Shown here: in pieces, positions 53,981 through 62,206 of the stretch | Numbering within the stretch: the first letter of the stretch is position 1 | Layout of the letters: every line of letters begins with the position of its first letter | Source of the DNA: Paenibacillus castaneae | GTDB lineage: Bacteria > Bacillota > Bacilli > Paenibacillales > Paenibacillaceae | Assembly (NCBI RefSeq): GCF_002884445.1 | Contig: NZ_KZ614144.1 | Location: 5,899,920 to 5,963,919 of the forward strand | Length of the DNA: 64,000 nt | Direction of reading: 5' to 3' | Position numbers and translations under genes: made by a program | Notes under the pieces: generated by a model | Seen by the model: the letters and a program-made list of their open reading frames with translations, nothing else | Told to the model about the DNA's origin: nothing | The model's database searches: none

Positions 53981-55000
53981 TCATTTGATAAACAGCTCCA
54001 AATAAACAGCCGTCAGAAATACATTGAGCAGCGAAACAGGCAGCAGCACCTTCCAGCCAAGCCCCATGAGCTGGTCTACACGAATACGCGGAAAGGTGGC
54101 CCTAATCCAAAACAAGCTGAACACGATAAAAGTGAATTTGAGCAGAAACCATATCATTCCCGGTACAAAATCAAGAAAAGGCGCTGGAGCGTTCCAGCCG
54201 CCAAGAAACAGAACCGTCGTTAACGCTGCAATGGCATAAACATACACATATTCCGACAGCATGAAGAAGGCAAAGCGAAAGCCGCTATACTCAACATGAT
54301 AGCCGGCTACGAGCTCCGATTCCGCCTCAGGCAAATCGAAGGGAGTCCGGTTAAGCTCTGATACTGCTGCAATGATAAAGATGGCGAAGCCAATAATTTG
54401 AGGAATAAAATTCCAATTCCAGAACCATCCTCCGCTTTGCGCTTCTACGATAACCCGTAAATTCAAGCTTCCACTGAGTAAAATAACTCCGACTACAGAT
54501 ATGACGAGCGGTACTTCATAGCTTATCATTTGAGCGGCCGATCGCATACCGCCTAGCAGCGCATATTTATTATTCGAGGCCCATCCGCCTAATACGATCC
54601 CAAGCGTTGAAAGGCCGGATAAGGCTACGTAATAGAGCAGGCCGACATTCAAATCAGCAAAGTAAAGCTTTTGTGTATAAGGAATAACCGCAAGTACGGA
54701 GAATGCCGGTATGTAAGCAAGAGCCGGCGCAAGGATAAATAATACACGATCAGCCTTTCGCGGAATCGTGTCTTCCTTGATAAGCAGCTTGAAAATATCA
54801 GCTACTGTCTGAAGCATGCCGAACGGTCCGACCCTGTTCGGGCCGATTCGCAGCTGCATCCAGCCGATTACTTTCCGTTCAAAAAAAATGGCATAAGTCA
54901 CAAAGCCAAGCACGATGAACAGAAATACGACCGCCCATAGAAATAGGATAAGTGCGTTTCCCCAAGTCATCGCTTCGTTCAGCCAAGGTCCCATCAGCAA
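53981..55000 (-). CDS. nuoH: NADH-quinone oxidoreductase subunit H
   Basis: 339 residues, eight membrane segments. The quinone-site joint between the two arms is clear: FFERKVIGWMQLRIGPNRVGPFG, the E-rich loop NRTPFDLPEAESELVAGYHVEYSG, and IRATFPRIRVDQLMGLGWK near the end. It overlaps the nuoD stop by 7 nt. Confidence 0.97.
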   Translation of the reverse strand: MLMGPWLNEAMTWGNALILFLWAVVFLFIVLGFVTYAIFFERKVIGWMQLRIGPNRVGPFGMLQTVADIFKLLIKEDTIPRKADRVLFILAPALAYIPAFSVLAVIPYTQKLYFADLNVGLLYYVALSGLSTLGIVLGGWASNNKYALLGGMRSAAQMISYEVPLVISVVGVILLSGSLNLRVIVEAQSGGWFWNWNFIPQIIGFAIFIIAAVSELNRTPFDLPEAESELVAGYHVEYSGFRFAFFMLSEYVYVYAIAALTTVLFLGGWNAPAPFLDFVPGMIWFLLKFTFIVFSLFWIRATFPRIRVDQLMGLGWKVLLPVSLLNVFLTAVYLELFIK

Positions 55001-56094
55001 TCGACCTCCCCGACAACAATATCGATGCCGCCCAGTATCGTAATGAGATTCGTCATCGTTTCACCGACAAGCAGCTTCGGAAGAATTTGCAAATTAACGA
55101 ATGAGGGTCTGCGGAACTTCAAGCGATATGGCTCTGCTTTCCCTTTGGAAACGATGTGGCAGCCGATCTCGCCGCGTGGTGATTCAATGCGGACATATAC
55201 CTCTCCGACAGGCGGCCGAATTGCCCTAGGCACTTTGCCCATCGTTTCTCCGCCCTCAGGGAACTGCTGAAGCGCTTGTTTGAGAATGCGCAGGCTTTGA
55301 CGAATTTCTTCCAGTCTGATGCGATAACGATCATAGCAATCACCGTTTTTGCCAAGCGGCACGTCGAATTCAAATCGGCTGTAAAGGCTGTAAGGCTCCG
55401 CTTTGCGAATATCCCAATCTACGCCCGTACAGCGCAGATTAGCGCCAGACAGACCGTAATCTATCGCTGTTGCTGCATCGTATTGACCAACACCTTTGAT
55501 GCGCGCGAGAAAAATTTCATTACCGCTCACAAGCTTATCGTATTCCTGCAGCTTACCCTCCATATAAGGGATAAAGTCCCTTACCTTATCCATCCAACCC
55601 GGAGGCGCATCCCATTTCACGCCGCCGACCCTCATATAATTATAAGTCAAACGTGCGCCGCAAAGCTCATTGAATAAATCAATTATCATTTCTCTATCAC
55701 GAAAAGCATATAAAAATGGGCTCATCGCCCCAATATCCAGCAAATATGTCCCCCACCAGACGAGATGACTGGCAATCCGCTGCAGCTCCATCACGATTAA
55801 CCGCAGAAATTCAGCACGAAGCGGTACTTCAAGCCCCATCATCGTTTCAACGGCGTGCACAAGCACATAATTGTTTGTCATTGCAGAAACATAATCCATT
55901 CGATCGGTATAAGGTATGATTTGAGTGAAATTTAAATTTTCGGCAATTTTCTCCGTGCCGCGATGCAAATAACCCATGACCGGCGTCGCCTCTGTAATGA
56001 CTTCCCCATCTAGCTTAACAATAATTCGGAATACACCATGTGTGCTTGGATGCTGAGGGCCAACATTTAATAGCAGTTCTTCTGTACGAATCAA
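54994..56094 (-). CDS. nuoD: NADH-quinone oxidoreductase subunit D
   Basis: 366 residues, the usual bacterial size for a separate NuoD. It forms the quinone cavity with NuoB; LNVGPQHPSTHGVFRII holds the conserved His near the quinone head, and the C-terminus ends with TILGGIDIVVGEVDC, derived from the hydrogenase large-subunit fold. Eight nt after nuoC. Confidence 0.97.
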   Translation of the reverse strand: MIRTEELLLNVGPQHPSTHGVFRIIVKLDGEVITEATPVMGYLHRGTEKIAENLNFTQIIPYTDRMDYVSAMTNNYVLVHAVETMMGLEVPLRAEFLRLIVMELQRIASHLVWWGTYLLDIGAMSPFLYAFRDREMIIDLFNELCGARLTYNYMRVGGVKWDAPPGWMDKVRDFIPYMEGKLQEYDKLVSGNEIFLARIKGVGQYDAATAIDYGLSGANLRCTGVDWDIRKAEPYSLYSRFEFDVPLGKNGDCYDRYRIRLEEIRQSLRILKQALQQFPEGGETMGKVPRAIRPPVGEVYVRIESPRGEIGCHIVSKGKAEPYRLKFRRPSFVNLQILPKLLVGETMTNLITILGGIDIVVGEVDC

Positions 56095-56101
56095 GGGCTG
56101 C

Positions 56102-56761
56102 TTACACCTCCGAATCTAACGGTTCATAATCCTTGCGAAGCGGATGGCCCACCCACTCATCTGGCATCATAATGCGTCTCATGTCAGGATGGCCAGGAAA
56201 GTTAATACCCAGCAGATCGTAAATTTCTCGTTCATTCCAGTTCGCAGTCGCCCAGATTGGCGTAACGGAATAGACGGCAGCCTCTTTGCGATCCGTCTTC
56301 ACCTTGACCGCTGCTTCACGCTTGCTGGCAAGCGATACGAGATGATACACCACTTCCATATGCGTTTCGTAATCTACGCCGGATACGTTGCGTAAATAAT
56401 TAAATTGCAGCCCCTCATGCTCCTTAAGCAGCTGAGCGGCTTCTCGCCAGTATGTATGATTAACGATAATAGTCGGCATATCACTGTTCAGTTCATTCAC
56501 ATAAGCATCCTCAATGACAGAATCATTGATTTGCTCCTTTAATAATGCCACGAGGGCATCCAGCTCCGGCTGCTTCGGCGAGGGCGGCTTCGGCGGCTCA
56601 GCTAAAGCGGCCTCTGCCGCTTCTGCTTCAGCCTTTTCCTTCGCAGCCGCACGGGCTGCACGGGCTTCAGCAGCTGCTTTCAGCTTCGCTTCGCGCTCTG
56701 CATTCTGCTCATTCCCAATATCCGTAAGCGCTTTCTCTCTATTCTTCTGTTCATCCGTCAT
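56102..56761 (-). CDS. nuoC: NADH-quinone oxidoreductase subunit C with charged N-terminal extension
   Basis: 219 residues. The C-terminal 140 or so residues are the 30-kDa subunit: RNVSGVDYETHMEVVYHL, then IWATANWNEREIYDLLGINFPGHPDMRRIMMPDEWVGHPLRKDYEP. The first 70 residues are an added Ala/Glu/Lys/Arg-rich segment, probably one long helix or coiled coil, then a Pro-rich hinge PPKPPSPKQP. Such extensions occur in other Bacillales NuoC proteins, but their use is unknown. It starts inside the nuoB stop (4-nt overlap). Confidence 0.95.
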   Translation of the reverse strand: MTDEQKNREKALTDIGNEQNAEREAKLKAAAEARAARAAAKEKAEAEAAEAALAEPPKPPSPKQPELDALVALLKEQINDSVIEDAYVNELNSDMPTIIVNHTYWREAAQLLKEHEGLQFNYLRNVSGVDYETHMEVVYHLVSLASKREAAVKVKTDRKEAAVYSVTPIWATANWNEREIYDLLGINFPGHPDMRRIMMPDEWVGHPLRKDYEPLDSEV

Positions 56762-57276
56762 CGGCCTGTCACTCGCTTCCCGGTTTTCGCCTCATACCGA
56801 ATCTTCTCTTGCAGCTTATTAATGCCATAGATAAGCGCGACCGGATTAGGAGGACAGCCTGGAATATATACGTCTACGGGTACGATTTGATCCACGCCTT
56901 TTATGACGGAATAGGACTTGACATAAGGCCCTCCCGCTGTTGCACAGGAGCCCATTGCAATAACCCACTTCGGCTCCGGCATCTGGTCATACAGACGACG
57001 CAGAAGCGGCCCCATCTTCTTCGTTACCGTACCTGCTACGATCATCACGTCTGACTGGCGAGGCGACGTTCTAAACATAACCCCGAACCGATCCAAATCA
57101 TAATGCGATGCCCCGGTTCCCATCATCTCAATTGCACAGCAAGCTAACCCGAACGTCAAAGGCCATAGCGAATTGCTTCTTGCCCATGCCTTCAATTGCT
57201 CCAGCGTCCCCATAAACACATTGCGTTCCAGCTCTTTGCGTTCCTCTAATGAAATTGACTCTAAATTGAATTCCAT
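56758..57276 (-). CDS. nuoB: NADH-quinone oxidoreductase subunit B
   Basis: 172 residues. It carries terminal cluster N2: tandem cysteines in FGLACCAIEMM and the others in MGSCATAGGPY and YIPGCPPNP. Electrons go from here to quinone. It overlaps the end of nuoA by 16 nt and nuoC by 4 nt. Confidence 0.97.
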   Translation of the reverse strand: MEFNLESISLEERKELERNVFMGTLEQLKAWARSNSLWPLTFGLACCAIEMMGTGASHYDLDRFGVMFRTSPRQSDVMIVAGTVTKKMGPLLRRLYDQMPEPKWVIAMGSCATAGGPYVKSYSVIKGVDQIVPVDVYIPGCPPNPVALIYGINKLQEKIRYEAKTGKRVTGR

Positions 57277-57632
57277 TTCAGCACCTTCTTTTTCCAGGCA
57301 TAGAGAAGACCTACGAGCAGCATTGCCGCAAAGATCAACATTTCGACTAACACAAATAGGCCGAGCTTATTATATGCGACGGCCCACGGATATAAGAATA
57401 CAGTTTCCACATCAAAAATAACGAACATCAATGCAAACAAGTAATAGCGAATGTTAAAGCGAACCTGCGCTTCACCTACCGGTTCATTACCGCTCTCGTA
57501 GGTTGTTTGTTTCAGCTCGGTTGGTTTATGCGGTCTGAGAAAGCGACCGACAGTGAGTGCGGTAACTGGAAGCAGAATGCCAAGCACGATAAAAATAACT
57601 ACGACGACATAATTATTGGCGTAGTTTTCCAC
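57261..57632 (-). CDS. nuoA: NADH-quinone oxidoreductase subunit A
   Basis: 123 residues from GTG 57632 (GGGGG 7 nt upstream); the open frame reaches 57713, but that part spans the promoter and leader. Three membrane segments, with the conserved YESGNEPVGEAQVRFNIRYYLFAL loop and FDVETVFLYPWAV. First gene of nuoABCDHIJKLMN. Confidence 0.95.
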   Translation of the reverse strand: MENYANNYVVVVIFIVLGILLPVTALTVGRFLRPHKPTELKQTTYESGNEPVGEAQVRFNIRYYLFALMFVIFDVETVFLYPWAVAYNKLGLFVLVEMLIFAAMLLVGLLYAWKKKVLKWNSI

Positions 57633-57693
57633 GCGATCGCCCCCGTTAATTGGTTTGATATGGACCGTTGCCGCTTGTTCATTTTTCCTCACA

Positions 57694-57722
57694 ATTATAA
57701 CAAATGCTGCCACTGCCGTCTA
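57694..57722 (-). promoter_or_regulatory. Candidate sigma-A promoter of the nuo operon
   Basis: Minus strand: TAGACG (57717-57722), 17-nt spacer, TATAAT (57694-57699). It gives a leader of about 55 nt to GTG 57632. I saw no terminator between the germination operon and this promoter. Confidence 0.65.
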
Positions 57723-57730
57723 TGATGGAG

Positions 57731-58954
57731 TTAGGTCGGTGCTGGCTCCTTCGTCGCTATGCTATCCGTTTCATCCCCACTTTTATTATCCCCTATCGAT
57801 TCATTCGCTTGATACCTATTCTCGAAACTATTCCCCTCGCTGTTATCGCGTTTTTTCATAATAACGGCAATTATGAGCAGCAATAGCGGCAGGACATAGC
57901 CTTGAAACACACTGTATACCGTCCATACGCCAGCAGAAAAGACTCTTGCGTGCGCGATGTTGCGATAAATGATTAACGATAACGGCAGCACAACAAAACC
58001 AAAAGGAACGACAAGCGGCCGATAGTTGGATAAGCCAAGCAATTGCGCTGTACTGACTGAAAGTACATATACGCAGAGAACCAGCTTCATAAATATCGTT
58101 CCAATCCAGATCATCGCTACCAAGATTTCAACCCGCACTAATATTTCTTCAATATTAATATTTTTCGCTAAATCATAGACAGCGAACGGACTTCTGCTTG
58201 ATTCATCGACGCCCATTACCCCTATCAGAAATAGCGTAAGCAAAACGCTGTATGCTGTAATCATGACGGTCGCCAGCTTCAAGGATTTGCGCAGTTTTTT
58301 TCGGTCCGTCTTTCTTACCAGCGGAAATATCATCGTTATAAAAACAAATTCTCCAATCGGAAAGCCTAGAATCGGATACAGGCCTTTAATCGGTCTCAAA
58401 ATTCCATTATAGAGCAAAGGCTCAAAGTTTTTATAATCAAGCTGATACAGCAGAGCTATTAAAATAATGAAAATCACAAATGTACTCCAAAAATATAAAA
58501 TTTCTCCCGTACGAGCCATCGTCTCGATTCCTAAACAAACACCATAAATAACGACAAGCATAAATATGGCATCAATGAACCAAGTAGGCGTTATCGGCAA
58601 TACAGAAAGGCCCAAGAAATCAGAAATATTACGGAGCACGAGAGCACTATTGACCAGAAAAAATAAAACATAGGTCAACATTAGCGCCTTAGCTGCCCAT
58701 TTGCCAATCAGCTTCTCCATATACTGCACCAGAGATAGATTAGGGAAACGATCAGCCAATGCCAAGTAGATCATCAATACCAAATAATTGATCGGACCCG
58801 CTAGCAGCATAGTTAACCAAGCATCCTGCTTCGCAATCTCGATTACAACAGTCGGAAGGATGAGCGCCGAGCTGCCAAGCGCGAACAATATATACAGCTT
58901 TGCGCATTGCCCCGACGTAATTTCCGCATTGTTAATTCCGGCGTTTTTGCTCAT
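57731..58954 (-). CDS. Spore germination protein, GerAB/GerXB family permease
   Basis: 407 residues, about 10 membrane segments, APC-type transporter fold. The B subunit of a germinant receptor in the spore inner membrane, thought to bind the nutrient. Family features: the N-terminal ITSGQCAKLYILFALGSSALILP, FPIGEFVFITMIFPLVRK in the middle and a short polar, charged C-terminal tail of about 40 residues. It overlaps the small upstream gene by 4 nt. Expected to be made in the forespore late in sporulation. The nutrient cannot be told from sequence. Confidence 0.9.
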   Translation of the reverse strand: MSKNAGINNAEITSGQCAKLYILFALGSSALILPTVVIEIAKQDAWLTMLLAGPINYLVLMIYLALADRFPNLSLVQYMEKLIGKWAAKALMLTYVLFFLVNSALVLRNISDFLGLSVLPITPTWFIDAIFMLVVIYGVCLGIETMARTGEILYFWSTFVIFIILIALLYQLDYKNFEPLLYNGILRPIKGLYPILGFPIGEFVFITMIFPLVRKTDRKKLRKSLKLATVMITAYSVLLTLFLIGVMGVDESSRSPFAVYDLAKNINIEEILVRVEILVAMIWIGTIFMKLVLCVYVLSVSTAQLLGLSNYRPLVVPFGFVVLPLSLIIYRNIAHARVFSAGVWTVYSVFQGYVLPLLLLIIAVIMKKRDNSEGNSFENRYQANESIGDNKSGDETDSIATKEPAPT

Positions 58955-59211
58955 TTTTGTACACTGCCTTCCTTAATCCAGCTTATTATTGGATTAGATA
59001 TCGGGGAGCAGACAGCCATAATCCAATCTGCTGGATTGGGCAGAGGAAACCGTAATGCTTGGCCTACCATATATACGGTGCCGATCAACAGGATAAATAT
59101 AGCCCATTTTCTTTCGCGAAAACGGCGTTTAGTTCCATTGTGTTTCCATATTAATATCCCGACAACCATTGCAAGCAATACAATCAGAATAGAAGCCAGC
59201 ATGGCGATCAC
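58951..59211 (-). CDS. Small two-helix membrane protein, candidate germinant-receptor D subunit
   Basis: 86 residues from GTG 59211 (ATG 59202 is possible), with two membrane segments (about 4-22 and 37-53). It sits between the C and B genes, abutting one and overlapping the other by 4 nt, so it is clearly part of the operon. Some Bacillus germinant-receptor operons encode small two-helix D subunits that tune receptor activity; size and topology agree, but I see no diagnostic motif. The ribosome binding site is weak, consistent with translational coupling. Confidence 0.7.
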   Translation of the reverse strand: MIAMLASILIVLLAMVVGILIWKHNGTKRRFRERKWAIFILLIGTVYMVGQALRFPLPNPADWIMAVCSPISNPIISWIKEGSVQK

Positions 59212-60462
59212 TCATTTCACGATAGATCGGCTCCTTATGCCTGATCCATTTATTTTGGTGGTACACTTTATTTCATGCTTCACTTTAGGAAATTCCGTTT
59301 CCCAATTTGGTACGATTCTTCTCCATAAGCTAGGCTGATGTATATAAATTTCTTTAGCCCACCCAAGCGCATCTGTTTTTGCTTTTTTTTGCAGTATATT
59401 AATGACAGCTTCTGCTTCTTGCTTTACCGCCTCGCTGGTCATCATTCCGATTCTATCCATAGCCTTCTCATCCGCAACATCAATACCTGGACATGTGATT
59501 TCTTGCAAGTTCCCAATTAATGATAAAGTTATATCTACAACCGGCATTCCTTTTACGTTTCTTACAGTCGTTCGATTATGTGCATTTGAGACCTCTACAA
59601 TTAAATATCCCTCAGATTCCGGGCATGCCAGCTTGACGACCGTGTTTTTCACCTTGCCCTGCAGCCATGAAAGCCCCCTTGATTCTTTCGGCTTCAAGAA
59701 CTCAACCAGCTTGCCATCACGAAAAACCGCCATCGTCGTTAAAGCCGGAATAGCGCCTGCAGGTATGGTGCTCGTATTATCCGACGTATTGCTCTTCGCT
59801 TTATCGCCTTCCATTCGAACAGTAGGCACAGACGCTTGCATCAATCCTCTTCCAGCCGTTTTGATCAAATCTTTCACATAGACAGGATAGTTCATTCCAT
59901 AGCTTTCTTGATTGATTTCGATCATATCAAGAATTTGGATGACCGGAATCGCCTCCATTTGCGTTTTTACTTGCAGCAGCTCTTTCGCCGTTGAGCCGCG
60001 TGTAACGGCAACAGAAATATTGGTGCGGATATCCGGATTACGCTCAATGAGATCAAGTAAGGGGTAAATTCCTTTTCTCGACATACCCTCCGATATTAAT
60101 AACATTTGAGTATGGGAGAAGAAGAGCCGCCTCGAAGTTTTGGCCGACATTTTTCGAATAGCTTCAAAAATGGTATCGCCTGTATCCGTATAGGTTGTCA
60201 CTGGACTTTCCCCGCCACCTCCGCCCTTGCTCAGCGCGGCCACATTTTGCGTTAAAACAACCTGGACGGTCAACTGCAGCTTCTGCTTTCCTGACAGGTC
60301 CTCATCAATTCCCATGGCCAAAACGACACCAAGCTTGTCCAGATAGCGCAAATCCCAGCAGCCGCTTAAAAATAGAAGTATGCAGGACATCCAAAGCAAA
60401 ATAGATGTTCGAACAATTTTCATCAGCAGCTCGTCATTCCCATCACTTTGACGACCGCTCAT
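59212..60462 (-). CDS. Spore germination lipoprotein, GerAC family
   Basis: 416 residues. Lipoprotein signal with lipobox LSGC (Cys35), then WDLRYLDKLGVVLAMGIDED, the usual Ger(x)C beginning, and three alpha/beta domains. C subunit of the receptor, outside the inner spore membrane. ATG 60462 overlaps the A-gene stop (ATGA); ATG 60423 would give a shorter N-region before the lipobox and is also plausible. A GGGGGE stretch (about residue 80) is an unusual small insert. Confidence 0.9.
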   Translation of the reverse strand: MSGRQSDGNDELLMKIVRTSILLWMSCILLFLSGCWDLRYLDKLGVVLAMGIDEDLSGKQKLQLTVQVVLTQNVAALSKGGGGGESPVTTYTDTGDTIFEAIRKMSAKTSRRLFFSHTQMLLISEGMSRKGIYPLLDLIERNPDIRTNISVAVTRGSTAKELLQVKTQMEAIPVIQILDMIEINQESYGMNYPVYVKDLIKTAGRGLMQASVPTVRMEGDKAKSNTSDNTSTIPAGAIPALTTMAVFRDGKLVEFLKPKESRGLSWLQGKVKNTVVKLACPESEGYLIVEVSNAHNRTTVRNVKGMPVVDITLSLIGNLQEITCPGIDVADEKAMDRIGMMTSEAVKQEAEAVINILQKKAKTDALGWAKEIYIHQPSLWRRIVPNWETEFPKVKHEIKCTTKINGSGIRSRSIVK

Positions 60463-62072
60463 TGCGTCGGCTCCTTCCGCGGCTCAATCTCTGTTTGCTG
60501 CCTGATCTTGTTTTTGGATGGAAGTAACTGAGGTCGCTCACGCATTAACCACAGTGGCGCCCGTACAAGCGTATCCTTCAAATCCTTTAATTTAAAAGGA
60601 GCGAATGGTGTAAGGTATGGTATTCCAAATGACCTTAGATTGCTTAAATGCAAAAGCAATAAAAGCATGACCATCCCAATGCCGTAGAAACCGATCGTCG
60701 ACGCAGCAAACAGCAGCAGAAAACGAAGTAAGCGAGCAGCAATCCCTAGACTATATACGGGAGCGACAAAGCTTGCGATTGCTGTTATCGAAACGACGAT
60801 AACGACAGCTGGCGACACAATCCCAGCTTCAACGGCCGACTGTCCTATAACTAAACCGCCTACAATCGATATGGTATTGCCTGCCGCGCTTGGCATTCGA
60901 ACTACGGCCTCACGCAATATTTCAAATACAAATTCCATAATAAACGCCTCTAAATAAGCCGGAAATGGCACACCCTCTCTCTGTGCAGCCAGCTTAAGAA
61001 GCAGCCGAGTTGGAATCATTTCTTGATGATAGCTTGCAATTGCTACATATACGGAAGGCATCAGAATCGCGATTACAAAGGAAACAAAACGAAGCATTCG
61101 CAAAAAAGTCGCTATATCAAAGCGTTGATAATAATCCTCCGCCGTCTGAAAAAACATATTCAAGGTAGAGGGGACGATCAATGCAAACGGCGTCCCGTCA
61201 ACTAGCAGCGATATTCGCCCTTCAATTAGATTTCCTGCTACCGTATCCGGCCGTTCTGTATACATAATGGTTGGAAACGGCGACCATTTCTGATCCGATA
61301 TCAATTCCTCGATATTTCCGCTCTCCATGATGCTGTCTATGCAAATTCCATTTAATCTTTCTCTAACATCCTCCAACATTTTTTCATCAGCCAAGCCTTT
61401 TACATACATGATACATACCGGCGTTTGCGTTATTTCACCTAATGTCCATTGCTCCATCCATACCTTTGGGCTGCGAAGCTTCCTGCGAACTAATGATGTG
61501 TTTACACGGAGAGATTCCGTAAATCCCTCTCTGGGACCGCGAATAGCCATTTCGGTCTTCGGTTCCTCAATGCCTCGTTTCTCGCCGCCAGAGATAGCGG
61601 CTGCAAGCGCCTTATCTGTGCCTTCAACCATGATGATGGCATAGCCCATAAACAGCTTTTGCAAAAACTGCTTCCAGTCGGCTAGCTCGTTAACCGTTCC
61701 CGTCGGCAGCAAGCTGCTCTTCATTAGTTCAAGAAACTTACCGGATGTGCTCTCGGCTTGATCAGATGACAATTTGCTGAGCAGCGGCTTTATAACAAAT
61801 TCATTCATCATATCGTCATCTACCATGCCTTGCACATATACAATAAGCAGCTTGGTCCGATCCGCGTTCTCGAGCTCGAGATTGCGATACATGATGTCCG
61901 AGGCGTCGCCCAGCTCTCGCTTCAGCAGCTCCATGTTCTGTTCCAGTGAGGCGGATAGAGGCTTGTTTGAGAATGGGTTCATTCCCTCTTGCTCATGCTT
62001 TTCTGCTCTCACAGAACGCTTATCATTGTTGCTGTCGCTTTTGCTCTTACCCTTCAAATAATCTCCAAACAT
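60459..62072 (-). CDS. Spore germination protein, GerAA family
   Basis: 537 residues: a soluble N-terminal half (about 1-300) and five or so membrane segments. Family blocks: DRTKLLIVYVQGMVDD, the REGFTESLRVNTSLVRRKLRSPKVWMEQW block in the N-domain, EGRISLLVDGTPFALIVPS, and REGVPFPAYLEAFIMEFVFEILREAVVRMP with the following GNTISIVGGLVIGQSAVEAG. A subunit of the receptor. AAGGAGAGG precedes ATG 62072. No clear sigma-G promoter was found upstream, although forespore expression is expected. Confidence 0.92.
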   Translation of the reverse strand: MFGDYLKGKSKSDSNNDKRSVRAEKHEQEGMNPFSNKPLSASLEQNMELLKRELGDASDIMYRNLELENADRTKLLIVYVQGMVDDDMMNEFVIKPLLSKLSSDQAESTSGKFLELMKSSLLPTGTVNELADWKQFLQKLFMGYAIIMVEGTDKALAAAISGGEKRGIEEPKTEMAIRGPREGFTESLRVNTSLVRRKLRSPKVWMEQWTLGEITQTPVCIMYVKGLADEKMLEDVRERLNGICIDSIMESGNIEELISDQKWSPFPTIMYTERPDTVAGNLIEGRISLLVDGTPFALIVPSTLNMFFQTAEDYYQRFDIATFLRMLRFVSFVIAILMPSVYVAIASYHQEMIPTRLLLKLAAQREGVPFPAYLEAFIMEFVFEILREAVVRMPSAAGNTISIVGGLVIGQSAVEAGIVSPAVVIVVSITAIASFVAPVYSLGIAARLLRFLLLFAASTIGFYGIGMVMLLLLLHLSNLRSFGIPYLTPFAPFKLKDLKDTLVRAPLWLMRERPQLLPSKNKIRQQTEIEPRKEPTQ

Positions 62073-62150
62073 GTTCGCCTCTCCTTCCTGCCAGTCAGCA
62101 CATAGAATTAGGCTTAGGATTGCTCTCAGATGGTATTATTATGTACGCAG

Positions 62151-62192
62151 AAAAAACCGCAGCACCGTATGGCTGCGGATTGCTGCGGTTTT
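62151..62192 (-). terminator. Terminator of the chemoreceptor gene
   Basis: AAAACCGCAGCA (62153-62164) pairs with TGCTGCGGTTTT (62181-62192); on the minus strand TTTTTTCTG follows. The inner CCGCAGCC allows an alternative fold. Confidence 0.9.
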
Positions 62193-62206
62193 ATTGCCTG
62201 TTTCTG

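Noticed and set aside
62073..62152. Sigma-G promoter for the gerA-type operon
   Set aside because: CATAATA is present, but the matching -35 would fall inside the preceding terminator and does not fit.
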